64,000 bases of DNA. It comes from Sipunculus nudus (taxonomy: Eukaryota; Annelida; Sipuncula; Golfingiida; Sipunculidae). The notes under the pieces were generated by a model, which made no database searches, was not told the DNA's origin, and was given only the letters and a program-made list of their open reading frames with translations. Below are positions 23,346 to 34,452 of this stretch, piece after piece (position 1 is the first letter of the stretch; the number at the start of each line of letters is the position of its first letter). Where the stretch lies: NCBI GenBank assembly GCA_026874595.1, contig CM049306.1, positions 78,704,142 through 78,768,141 on the forward strand. The letters run 5' to 3'. Both the position numbers and the translations under genes were made by a program.

Positions 23346-23481
23346 TTTCAGACATATTTTCTTTAATATTATTTGAACCAGTAGGATTTTTTCCCCATGC
23401 ATATGGATAAAAACCTGTTTCTGTTTGTCATTTTTAACTTAATTTTTCACCCATATGTAAGCAAGTCCAGCACTAGCAGAA

Positions 23482-23910
23482 ATGCTAATGCAGAAAATAG
23501 CAACATGGAATGTACGTGGACTTAAGAACAAAATTAAATCAGTAGAAGTTAGAGAATTGATAAATAATCACAGTATTGTATGTATCACTGAGACAAGGGC
23601 AACCACGGATGAATTATCTGATGCATTCCACGGGTACTATGGTTATGGAATAGTCAGGAAGAGTATAGGGAGAGGAGGGGTCTTAGTTTACGTGCAACAG
23701 AAATTAAAGGGTATGATGGTACCTTAAATAATGAAGATAAAGATTTGGCCATAGTTTACTGCTGTATTGCACCAGCAGGTTCATCATTCTATGCTGATGA
23801 AGATGAAATAAATGGTATCAACAGGCTAGAAAATTTTATTGGTAGATGCTTTAGCAGAATTTGATGAATTTAATTTAATTCTCCTTCGTGATTTGAATGC
23901 TATAGAACTG
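23482..23910 (+). pseudogene. LINE AP-endonuclease domain (broken)
   Basis: From 23482 the frame encodes MLMQKIATWNVRGLKNKI (APE N-terminal WNVRG block) and VCITETRATTDE (catalytic ET), then YGYGIVRKSIGRGGVLVYV. It stops at 23725. After a frameshift, similarity continues with DLAIVYCCIAPAGSSFY and EFDEFNLILLRDLNA, the GDxN-like block with Arg in place of Gly, to ~23905. The C-terminal SDH block is not clearly preserved. The nuclease would nick target DNA for target-primed reverse transcription; this copy cannot be functional. Confidence 0.75.
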
Positions 23911-24120
23911 TAAATATAACAGATATACCAGATATACCAGGAGACTTAATTATGTGTTTAACTCCTTTTGGTAGCAGTGTAGTTGATTATGTAATTGTCA
24001 GTAGTTGTCTTCTTCATAAGGTAGATGGATCCTGTTAACTTAATATTATCAGACCAAAGATACATATAGTCCCATATCGTCTCATACATTATTTAAAGTG
24101 TATTAGGAAAATGAATTTTT

Positions 24121-24980
24121 CCCAGCCTCTTGGAGCAAAGCATTTATTATACCAATTCACAAAAAGGCTTCCACCATAGATCCTAAAACATTATAGAGGT
24201 ATTTCATTACTTAATACCGTGGGTAAATTTACAACAATATTGGCTAACAGAATTAAATTTATGTTGATCAAGCAGGATTATTATGTTAAGCACAAGCTGG
24301 CTATAGGAAAGATTATTCAACAGTAGACCATACATTTTCTTTAATGGGGTGTGTGCAGAAATATTTAACAAAAAAGAAAAGAAGGTTTTATTACACTTTT
24401 ATTGATTTTTCAACTGTTTTTGATAGTGTACAGCATGATTCATTGTGGTATGTTTCAGTTAAATCTGGGATAAAAGGGAAACTCTTACAGACACTTCAGT
24501 CAATATATAGTCAAATGAAATCATGTCTTCTTACAGAGGAAGGATTAACAGTTTATTTTGAATGTACTAACGGAACTCGACCAGGGTGCATGGTGAGTCC
24601 TTTTCTATTTTCTTTATTCATAGATGAATTTTGTGAACAGTTTAATGAAACAGGTTGTCATGGTATAAATATTGATGAATATTTGCCGAACTTAATTACA
24701 TTAATGTACGCTGATGATTTAGTATGCTTAAGCGATACAATAGGACGTCTCCAAGAACAAATAAACCAGTTGCAAGGTTTTTCTGTCAATTATGGCTTAA
24801 AAGTTAATCTAGGAAAGACAAAAATTAAGGTTTTTAGACACGGGGGTTCATTAAAAGGAATAGAGAAATGGCACTATCAAAAATACTCAGATTGAAACGG
24901 TAAATGACTGTAGATACTTAGGGGTAATATTTACAAGTACATTGTCATTGTATAAAACAAAGAAAGCGCAGGCAATGTAT
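24121..24980 (+). pseudogene. LINE reverse transcriptase domain (frameshifted)
   Basis: Upstream blocks in shifted frames show PASWSKAFIIPIHKK and GYRKDYSTVDHTF (24121-24335). The uninterrupted part, 24344-24895, carries FYYTFIDFSTVFDSVQHDSL (block A with both Asp), NGTRPGCMVSPFLFSLFIDE (block B) and LMYADDLVCLS (YADD box), then GLKVNLGKTKIKVF. A frameshift near 24880 moves to NDCRYLGVIFTSTLSLYKTK. The polymerase core residues are all intact here, so inactivation comes from frameshifts, not from loss of the active site. Confidence 0.85.
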
Positions 24981-24984
24981 AGGC

Positions 24985-25735
24985 TGAAAGAGCAGTGACT
25001 CTCATAAAAAAACTTTTATAGGAAATAGAGTTGTTTATCAGTGAGCCAGCTATTTTATCTATATTTGATTGTATGGTTACACCGGTATTATTATAGGGTT
25101 CAGAACTGTGGGGCTATGAAAGATGTTAAATAATTGAAAAGGTGCAATATAAATTTTGAAAGCACGTCTAAAAATTAGCTCTTCAGCTCCGAACGCAGCA
25201 TCATTGGGAGAGTTTGGAAGGCATCCAATATATGTCAGTCTGTTATTAAGATGTGTAAAATACTGGACAAAACTAGTACATTATGGTAATAATAGATATC
25301 CAAAGCGTATATATGACATGTTGTTTAATCTAGATATGAATGGAAAACAAACATGGGTTACTCATATAATAAGCAAAATATGCAGCGCAGGTTTTGGGTA
25401 TGTGTGGATGAATCAAGAAGTAGGAGACATTAGAACATTTTTGGCTAAAATAAAGGAAAGAATTATTGATATGGCAGAACAAAACTGGTCTTGTGATGTC
25501 GAAGTATATACTAAATTAAATTTATATGGTACTTTTAAATTCATGCTCTCAATTAATGGAGAAATATTAACTGTGTGTGACTAATACCAAGCATAAACAA
25601 GCGCTAGCCAGATTGAGATGTTCATGTCATGATTTGATGATTGAAAAGGGAAGGTATACGCAAATGGATAGTGTTTGTTGGTTTTCAAGATTTGTTTGTA
25701 GAAATAAAACTTTAAAACGCTGTTTAGTTGTACAT
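24985..25735 (+). pseudogene. LINE C-terminal (thumb and post-RT) region
   Basis: Frameshifted thumb sequence (LIKKLL, ILSIFDCMVTPVLL, GSELWGYE) precedes a clean frame at 25156-25584. That frame contains SSSAPNAASLGEFGRHPIYV, a block of the S.PN....E.GR.P. type seen after the RT in many animal LINEs, then CVKYWTKLVHYGNNRYPKRI and WTHIISKICSAGFGYVW-like sequence. A further shifted segment to ~25735 reads ALARLRCSCHDLMIEKGRY, the usual terminal segment. It directly continues the RT relic. Confidence 0.75.
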
Positions 25736-25762
25736 TTACGATAACATTTTAAAAAAATGTAC

Positions 25763-25815
25763 CCTGATAATTAAATATGATCCGCCCCTGATAATTAAAT
25801 ATGATCCGCCCCTGG
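25763..25815 (+). repeat. Tandem 31-bp duplication ending GATCCGCCCCTG
   Basis: CTGATAATTAAATATGATCC plus GCCC occurs twice in a row, just 3' of the LINE. GATCCGCCCCTG resembles hAT terminal sequence. Confidence 0.7.
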
Positions 25816-26983
25816 AAATTCAGGGGTTTATTTCAGTGCTAATATGGAAATGTCCATAAGCTCATTAATACAAACAATACAGATTTTGCACTAAGAACAA
25901 TAAAACTGTACATGATTTTTAAGCACAAAGCAACATACACATTGTATGATGAAATATGTAATATTTTACAGTAAACCCATACTACGTAAGTAGTACACCC
26001 CCCCCCCCCCCCACCCCTTCTTCATTGCCCTCCCCCACCGTCTCCTATATTCATCAAAGGAGACATCGACGAGATGTGAATTTAGAATAGTGATTATACC
26101 TTACTTTAAAACGGAAGATTCATGTCATATTTAAAATAAATTAACTTCAGTTAAATACATGTCATTGAATGGCAAATAGTCATCTTTTAATTACAAAATG
26201 TTTACATTAATAAATCACAAAGGTAATTTTACATTTCTCATTATGATGTTAATTAAATAGAACCAAATATTCCAAAATTTTACCCTGTCTATAAGGAATG
26301 TATAAGATGTAATGTAACTATGATGATGTTCCGTGTATTTTTCATATAAATTTGAGTTCCCCAAATTTAACATAGGATCCGCCCCCGTTACACTGAGAAG
26401 ATTTGGTGGAACTAATAAAAAAATGAAAATGTATTATCCAAACTTCATCTCCACCAAATTTGGTACTTTTATCACAATCTGAAACAATTCTTCTGTATTT
26501 TGCCGTTAACCGCTGCACTATGTTGTCATATGTTGGTATTGACTAAATTTGTATGTTTCAATAATACCATTTAAAAAAATCAGATTAAATTTATGCTCAT
26601 TTGGGTCACCTTCCCCTTAAAAGCTGTTAATTTGAATATAAAATATAAAGTATCAGCTTTAGCTACAAAAATTCGAGAAATGAGTTCAGCTTGCACAGAC
26701 GAGTTGACATAGTTGGCGACAACATAGCAGACAAATTATCCATATTAATATGATGCTGATGGCTATATGATGATGATGGAAGCTAGCTAGCAGCATTTTT
26801 ACATGTATCTGTTTATTATGCGCAGGAATTTGCACTAATAATCATAATTTCTCAGATTTTAGTGTAATGTGTTAAGAATATTCTGTCTAATAATTTATAC
26901 TGATGAGGCAGATTGAAGCGGATTAATATTGTATCTCACCATCCAGGCTTAAATGGTGGCCATTTCCTGTCACACTCTAACTG
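25816..26983. other. AT-rich spacer with poly-C
   Basis: Poly-C at ~25999-26014. GGATCCGCCCCCGTTAC at ~26375 is another hAT-end-like word. No gene recognised. Confidence 0.4.
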
Positions 26984-27796
26984 CACTGTAAAAAAAATTG
27001 CTGTATTTTAGCAGAATCTTACTGTAAATTTTTACAGTAAATTACTGTAACTATTGAATTACGGTATATTCTTACTGTAAACAACAGAGCACTGTGGGAA
27101 AACAACAGTGCATGATGGGAAGTACTGATCTACTGCTGTATTTTTACAGCATTGGTTGTTGATTTTACTGAGATTTACAGTAAATTACTGTATTTCATAC
27201 TTTTGCAATGCATTTCGGGAAAGTGATGTCACGTCCGTTTATGTTTGAATGAATGCAAGATTTCAGACCACTTGCCGGTAAGATCATAATAAGTGATGCC
27301 TTCTCATATACTCATTGCTGTTTATAACATTAACGTTCAACGCCATCTCACGCGTGCATTGCCTGTATATAATATGAGCACATAGATAGACTGGGCTCGC
27401 TCTAGGAACACATACCAACGCGCAGGCAGGCCAGTGGAGTGGAGGGGGGGGGGGGGGGGAGGAGTTCTCTGTTAGGCCTTCAATAGTACAATACTAATAG
27501 GCCTTTCATTGTGACGTTGGTGAAAATACATGTTACATTTATGTTATCTTATTGCTGTTATCTTTATTTTGTATGTAAACGCATGGATACTTGACATGGG
27601 ACTTCGAGGATAGCGGCAATTCATTCAGTGCTTGGTGATGATAATCTGCAGGCCAATATAATAAATAAATGGAAACATGTACAGCTCAAGATTTATTTGC
27701 GTATCTCGATATGAATTCCACGACGCTGCAGCTAGCTACAGTGAAGCTGATAAGCCATCAGTATCGAGGGGGGCATAATCACCTACGTTTTAGCAA

Positions 27797-27798
<2 letters not shown>

Positions 27799-27849
<51 letters not shown>
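27799..27849. repeat. (AT)n microsatellite
   Basis: About 50 bp, inside the TIR element. Confidence 0.95.
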
Positions 27850-27851
<2 letters not shown>

Positions 27852-28187
27852 GTAATCATTCCCCCACCCAACTCTTCAAAGATTTATATTTATATACTGA
27901 AAATTAAATATATAAATAAATTGATTTAAAAACTTTGGCTCCGTTTCTGAGTTTACTGTGAATGATTATCAATATAAAATGAATACGGTTTAGCATTAAC
28001 CTATCGTGGAAACATAATACAACATAATTTTTTTAAACCTAATCCATAATTCTAATATATTTGAAATGTGTCAGGCATGCAGATATAAAAGGTATATACA
28101 TGTCCCAACTTTGATTAACCTACAGCCACTTTTGCTTAGACCTCTATTCTGACAGCTGTTTGTGCTGTATAGCCCAAGCTTCAGCCT

Positions 28188-28190
<3 letters not shown>

Positions 28191-28260
<70 letters not shown>

Positions 28261-28262
28261 TA
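28191..28262. repeat. (TA)n microsatellite
   Basis: About 70 bp, inside the TIR element. Confidence 0.95.
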
Positions 28263-29151
28263 TGAAAAAATTAACAATAATAATACGTACATATTGCATT
28301 TGCTAACATTTGACAAAATTCGACTGAGCGCCTTGACCCATGGATCCCTTTTTCATCTTGGTATATATGAAATTTTATGAATGGACTTTGTTGATAAATT
28401 TTAAATCGCATGAAATGTGTGGTATTTTGCAGCTTAAGTTAAAAACTATCCCTTATGCACACTTTTATAAAACATAATATAGACGTTGATATTATAGATT
28501 TCAGTGTTCAGTTCAAACAGCCTGATGATGACTCACTGCACGGACAAAGAATTCAGAAGCTGACTCTTACGTTACTTTAAAGCAGTGTGCAACACAAATT
28601 AACGTGTTTACTTACCACTATATTATAATTTGTAAATTTACAGTAATATACCGGCAGCAGAGTTGCCAGTACATTACTGCAAATTTACAGTACCGTACCG
28701 GCAGTTTAGTTTACAGTAAGTTACTGTAAAATCTATAGACAGTAGATTACTGTAAATTTACAGTAACGTATTGTAATTTCACAGAATATTTTACAGTAAA
28801 GTACTGAAATTTTCTCTGTAAAATTACAGTAATCTACTGCCAATGGATTTTACAGTAACTTACTGTAAAATAAGCTGCCAGTAAGTTACTGTAAATTTAC
28901 AGTAATGTACTGGCAACTCTGCTGCTAGAATATTACTGTAAATTTACAGCAATTTTTTACGGTGTAGAGCTGGCCCCGGGCAGTATCTCATTGAAGACTG
29001 GTCGTGTCTTATAAGCTCTATCGGCCCCTCTTTCTTTTCAAAGACAAGGACACCTACCTGCTACTGATATATACATGTAGCATCCGCAGGGGCCCACGCA
29101 GAAATCCGGGAGGGCCGCACGTATGGTAGGGGGACAATGATAATGTCTGGC

Positions 29152-30640
29152 TCACATATACATCGGGCGCCGTACGATTTTTTCAACCCGCCGGCATGCC
29201 GTGAGATTTCGAGACCGTGATTTTGGCAAATGAAATTTTTTATTTATCAATAAATCATAGAAAAAATGTTGTTTTTGTTTATCAATGTTAACGGTTTTAT
29301 TACCTGTAAATATTGAAATTTCGTTTTTAGTGCTCAATTTAGTCGTTTCGACCTCTGTAATAATATATTTAAATATTTTTTTCAACATATTTTAAAGAAT
29401 AGAATATTCAATAATTCAGTTTCAAGTATCTTTAAGTCTATTCAGAACTTCTTTCTCTGAAATAAACTGAATTTATTATTAAATCATGAAGGCGTGTTAT
29501 ATTTGCGCTAACCCATGCTTTAAAAAGAAGGGGCTAATTTCCTTTATATAAAATGTTTTTATTTCCCCAAATGAACTGGCTTAATATTTTATCTGGTGTC
29601 ATTTTACTAAATGGAAGAATTACCATTCCAATGTGTCAAAAGCTTTGGAGAAATCGAGCTGAATTAAAGCACCTTCTTTATTACATAATTTTGTATAATT
29701 AATAATGTCCTGAGCTAAACGTATATTGTTACCAATATAGCGCCCCTTAATATAGCCTGTTTGGTCTAAATTAATTATATGATCTACTACTTTCTGTATT
29801 CTTTTTGCAAATATAAATGTTAATATTTTGTAATCTGTATTACACAGGCTTATTGGTCTGTAATTATTAAGTTCTTCTTTATCTCCCTTTTTAAAGATTA
29901 AAGAGATAACGGCTTTTCTCATTGATATTGGCATTTCCTGTTTAATATAGATTTAATTTTGGAGGTCATAGAAAATTGGCCCAAGTATTTTCCAGAACTT
30001 ATTGGTAAAATTCATTGGGAAGGCCATCTAAACCAGGGGATTTGTTATCTTTTAACTGATTTATAATATTATCACATTCTTGTTTTGTTATCGGTTTATC
30101 AAATAGTTCATGTTGCTTTTCAGATAATTTGGGAAATACCCCTGTTTCATTAAAATATGTATCTATCTCAGATTTAGATGGTGCTGATGACGTGTAAAGT
30201 TGTTAATAACATTCTGATATTATTTGCAGAATCCTATCATCATCAGTATAAGAGATATTACGATATTTTATACAAGTGATTGTATTCATCATTTGATGTT
30301 TTCTTTCTAAAGAGAAGAAATACTTGGAACTTCTCTCTCCATCCTCGACCCATCTTGCTCTAGATCGGATTTGGGCACCTTTTGTTTTTTCATCATATAG
30401 AACATTTAAATCTAATTCAGACTTGGTAATTTCTTCTTCTTTTCCAGTTTCCTTTTCCAGATTCAATATCTTCTGTTCAAGACACCTTATTTTGTTTTTC
30501 TTATATGAAGCTTTTTCCTTTGAGTAAACAATTGAAATTTCTCTTACTTTAATTTTAATGAGATCCCACAATAATAAAAGTGTAATAGTACCTTTATATT
30601 CTGTAAGACACTGGTTTATAATATTTTCTCTTAATTTTAT
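29152..30640 (-). pseudogene. LINE ORF2: linker, partial RT and C-terminus
   Basis: Reading leftwards: KLRENIINQCLTEYKG, then KGAQIRSRARWVEDGERSSK and YFFSLERKH (30640-30203), a signature of the region before the RT in L1/Tx1 elements. Then SPGLDGLPNEF, and from 29934 ISLIFKKGDKEELNNYRPIS, DQTGYIKGRYIGNNIRL and LIQLDFSKAFDTLEW, with the first catalytic Asp. A stop follows. The palm, including the YADD box, is missing, and the sequence resumes with FIWGNKNILYKG, LLFKAWVSANI and YDLLINKKFHLPKSRS near the C-terminus. Copy is inactive through deletion and stops. Confidence 0.85.
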
Positions 30641-30660
30641 GTAAACGGCAGACATGGGGT

Positions 30661-30812
30661 CTATTACAGTTGTTCTATTACTATTACTATTACTATTACT
30701 TTCAATTTCTGATATTACTATTACTTTTACTATTACCACATTTTATCTTCTATTACTATTACTATTACTATTACTGGGGTATCTATTACTATTACTATTA
30801 CTATTACATAAA
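30661..30812 (+). repeat. Left subterminal (CTATTA)n array of the hAT element
   Basis: Runs of CTATTACTATTACTATTAC separated by unique bits. The same plus-strand orientation is found at the other end, so these are direct, not inverted, subterminal repeats. Subterminal repeats in hAT elements are commonly transposase-binding sites; that role here is inference. Confidence 0.8.
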
Positions 30813-31003
30813 CTGATGGGAGGATTCTAGACCTTGCGCAGCCATGAGTGCTATAAACTAGCACTGCAATCACATTTTTATATTATATATTAATATTAGA
30901 AGCACCTATATCATCCAATTACCTACACAATTTTCTCATACTGTGTCTGTCATTAACAATAAGCCTAATGATACTGGAGATCTTAGTTATTTCAGCTTCT
31001 TTA

Positions 31004-31009
<6 letters not shown>

Positions 31010-31063
<54 letters not shown>
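31010..31063. repeat. (AT)n microsatellite
   Basis: About 52 bp within the hAT element. Confidence 0.95.
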
Positions 31064-31064
<1 letters not shown>

Positions 31065-31216
31065 AAACCTCAATGATTATTGGGGCGTTTCAAGTCGAAA
31101 TTATAAGATAATTGTATGAACTCTTGAATGCATGTTATTTAAAAGCAACCCATTGTAAAGACCCTGGCAAATGTAAAATATTGATTTATAATTATATGCA
31201 TACTTGTACATTTTTT

Positions 31217-34200
31217 AGCGAACCTGTGAGCTTATGCAATGGTGCGGCGTCGTCCGTCGTGCGTCGTGTGTCGTGCGTCGTCCGTCGTCTGTACGTTAAC
31301 CATAACTATCTCAAAAATGGCTGGAGCTAGAATCACCAAATATTTTGCAAATAATCAGTCATCGAAAAAAACTATATCGGATTTTGTTTATTTTTTTTCT
31401 AACTGCATTTTCTTAGATTTTATAGGGAAAAAGCTAAAAAAAGCTTTAAAAATCTTCTTCTCCGAAACTGTCCAGCCAAAATGTCCAATATTTCACAGAA
31501 ATGATCCCTGGAACAATTTTTCTCAAGTTTGTTCGAATGTTTTCAGTTCGGAGATTTTTGGCCGAGTTACAGGAGGTTGAACTTTGTTACCTGTGCAAAA
31601 AATGCAATGTTATGCCAATGTTGGTCACATAAGTCATATCTGAAATTGAGGTATTGGTGGCGTCACCTGCATCTGCCTTTTTTGTACGGGGTCATCAGTG
31701 CCTGTATTACACTGAGGGCTCAAAAAACTTCTTCTCTGAAACCATGTGGCCAAAGTGTTTAATATCGCAAAGAAATGATCCTAGGGTAGTGCTTTCCACA
31801 GTTTGTTCAAATGGTCTCAGTTCAGTGACTTTTGGCTAAGTTATGGGAAGCTGAATTTATAGTCATATGCCATAACAGCCCATTTTAGCTCAGTGGCTAC
31901 AAAGATCTTCTTCTCAAAAACCACTGGGCCAAATTCTTAAATCTCACACATTAATTATCCTCAGATGTTGATAATTCAAGTTTGTTCAAATGGTTTTGGT
32001 TCACTGCTTTTTGGCTGAGTTACGGGAAGCTCAACTTAGCCAGTTTGCTGTATCTTCCTATATGAGTTATAAACCTGCAAAACGTTTTTCGACTGATGCC
32101 ACTGAAGCCAGTTTGTTAAATATTTTACAAGAATAATCCCTACAATTATTCTTATAATAATTGTCATTACTGGTTCCACATGAATGATTTTTAGCTGAAT
32201 TATGGAGCTTGAATTGAGTCATTTTACCATATATGTTAGCTGTGTGATGCTGTTAAATCTAGCCTGGCACCATTTTATCAGCATCTATTACATCATGCCA
32301 CTAGACATTTAGATTTCAGGTTATCTTTGGTTAATATTGACAAGAAAGTTTTTTTAAAAGCTTTTAAAAAAAATTAGATTGATGATTTAAGTTATTTATC
32401 ATACCAGGCAATGTTACAATCATGGATATTCAGCTCTCTGTGGCTATATAAAGACAACTGTACGTGGATTATAAATTATTGGTTTCCCTACTCAACTTAA
32501 TTCAAGAGTTTGCCATCAATGAGATATATCTGTATTTTAATTTTGCATTCAGTATGTATCCATAATAATTTTACATATATTCCTGATTTCTTTTTTATAA
32601 AAAGTCATCTGAAAAGCATTTTGTATTGGGAAAATAAATTTCAAAGTTATTACAAGTAGGGACCACTTTTGTGCACAGATGGCAGCACTTGGTTTACCAT
32701 TGGCAGATTGCCAGTGCCTTGATGTTGGCCATGTGCCAAGATGATGTCAGCTCTATAAATAGTTTTGGCACAGTGCCAGGATTGGAAGAAGTGCAGCCAG
32801 GTATAGGTCAAGAGTTCACTCAGTGCAGTAGCTACATTCTATTTATAGCTTTGGCAGACTGCTCACTACATCATATTTGGCACCAAAGAGCAGCCTGAAT
32901 CTATTTATAGCTCTGGCAGACTGCCAACTGTGTCAGATTATGCAACAGGTCAAGAGTTCACTCAGTGCAGCTAGGTACAGGTCAAAAGTTTACCCAGTCT
33001 AGCCAGGTGCAGGTCAAGGATTCACTCAGTGCAGTAGCTTGAGGCAGCAATTTGTCACAGGTCACTCGGGGGCAACTGCCTTACTCACCTAAGCCTTGTC
33101 AGCTCAGTGCATCAAACTCTGGGAAGTTTGCTGTATTGGACTGATATTTTGACCTGTCTATGCGTCTTTGATGGTATTCTCATTTACAAGACAGGTGGTG
33201 CCACCTACATTGACTTTTGCAGTGTATGCACCTGCTTATTTCTACAGAGGATTTTTATACATCAGCCTTAAATTGGGCATGTTTATACATATCAGGTAGC
33301 TTTATAGTGTACAAAACTGGTGGCGCCACGTACAGTAATTTTTCCACAGTGTATGTCCCTCCTTATTTCATAGGAGGGGTTTGTTTGACAGACTGGTGGT
33401 GCCAGCTACAATCATTGTATCCACCAAAACAGAGTTTTGTGGATACTATGTTTTCAGTCGGACGCCGCATAGGTTTCCGAACTTCATACCCACTGGGCAG
33501 AATTTTTTAAAATTTGAAATTATGATCGGTCACATGTGAACTGCTGTGCCCTCATTTTTGGTTGACCTCTGACCTTTCCTCTCTTCCAAGCGTCCATTTG
33601 TGTGTCTGTTTCCACACATAAACCCACATATCTCGGGAACCGTTTGACCGATAAGGCTAAAGATATTGCACAAATGTAGCCCTTGGAAAGCTTTATAACA
33701 TACATTAAAATGGTGGCGCCACCTGCAACCATTTTTGCACAGCGTCCATCTGTTCATCTGCCTTAGGATAAAAACACTTACATCTCAGCATTGGTTGGAC
33801 TTATCCACCTGAAATTTTGCATGTGTATACATTCTGGATAGCTTTCTTGATTTTATGACAGGTGGCGCCACCTACATTCACGTTTAAGCTGCAGACATCC
33901 AAGCTCATATCTCAAGAACCGTTTGACCAGTTGGGCCAAAATTTTGCGTGTGTATAGATCTCCGATAGCTCTTTATCATATGCAAAACTGGTGGTGCCAC
34001 CTGCCACCATTTTTGCACAGCGTCCATCTGTTCATCTGCCTTGGGATAAAATCACTCATATCTCGGCAGTGGTTTGACATATCCTCCTGAAATTTTGCAT
34101 GTGTATAGATCTCACATAGCTCTTAATCATACACAAAATTGGTGGTGCCACCTGCCACCATTTTTGCACAGCGTCCGTCTGTTTGTCTGCCGTGGGCTAA

Positions 34201-34452
34201 AATCACTCATATCTCAGTAGTGGTTTGACTAATCAACCTGAAATTTTGCATGTTTATACATCTTGGATAGCTTTCTGGATTTTAGGCAGGTCGGTGCCAC
34301 CTACATTTATGTATTTGCTGCAGACATTCAGGCTTATATCTCAGGACTGGTTTGACTTATTCCCCTTGCCACTCAATCTATGCCTGACTTCACCTTTCCC
34401 ACTCTGATTTTGGCAGATACACATAGTCGCTTGTTGACTACTCATATTCTAG
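31217..34452 (+). repeat. Full-length-looking AGC...CTAG dispersed repeat, nested in the hAT element
   Basis: Begins after a T run with AGCGAACCTGTGAGC and ends ATATTCTAG followed by a T run, the same end words as the insertion at 48937-49804. Bases 31217-31690 match 7913-8405. From 31690 to ~33180 there are further diverged units with CTTCTTCTC..AAAC, AAATGGT and GAGTTA.GGAAGCT blocks. Bases 33189-34400 form the palindrome-bearing tandem array. Open frames inside are not genes. Superfamily unknown. Confidence 0.7.
33189..34400 (+). repeat. Tandem array carrying GGTGGCGCCACC palindromes
   Basis: Palindromic words (GGTGGCGCCACC and one-base variants) lie near 33193, 33323, 33394, 33714, 33862, 33990, 34141 and 34291. 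From 33714 the spacing is 128-151 bp. Units share CATATCTCRG, TGAAATTTTGCATGTGTATA and CACAGCGTCCATCTG. It is the inverse of the array at 4290-5180. Confidence 0.85.

Larger units (their letters stand above)
23461..25745 (+). mobile_element. Defective non-LTR retrotransposon (APE-type LINE)
   Basis: One ORF2-like reading, broken by frameshifts and at least one internal deletion, in the order AP endonuclease (23482-23910), RT (24121-24980) and C-terminal region (24985-25735). The endonuclease-to-RT distance is much shorter than in full elements, implying loss of several hundred bases of the linker near 23900-24110. Domain order and motifs fit the jockey/I/CR1-type LINEs, but the clade cannot be fixed by eye. 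No poly-A tail or clear TSD was identified. Confidence 0.8.
26984..28964. mobile_element. Non-autonomous TIR transposon with CACTGTAAAAAA ends
   Basis: The left end begins CACTGTAAAAAAAATTGCTG at 26984. The right end is its inverse, CAGCAATTTTTTACGGTG, ending at 28964. Flanking octamers TCTAACTG (26976-26983) and TAGAGCTG (28965-28972) agree at 5 of 8 positions, consistent with a decayed 8-bp hAT-type TSD. About 215 bp at the left and 345 bp at the right are packed with TTACTGTAA and TTTACAG words and palindromes. The interior has a poly-G run (~27447), two TA microsatellites and no transposase. Confidence 0.6.

Noticed and set aside
22218-25815. A hAT element running from CAGGGGTGGATCC to GATCCGCCCCTG with the LINE inside
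   Set aside because: Flanking octamers (TTGTATTT against ATAATTAA or GAAATTCA) do not match, and the ends diverge after the first dozen bases.
31217-34452. Helitron identity for the AGC...CTAG repeat
   Set aside because: The 3' CTAG-T fits, but there is no 5' TC, only a 5-bp imperfect 3' stem (TAGTC/GACTA), and no Rep/helicase sequence.
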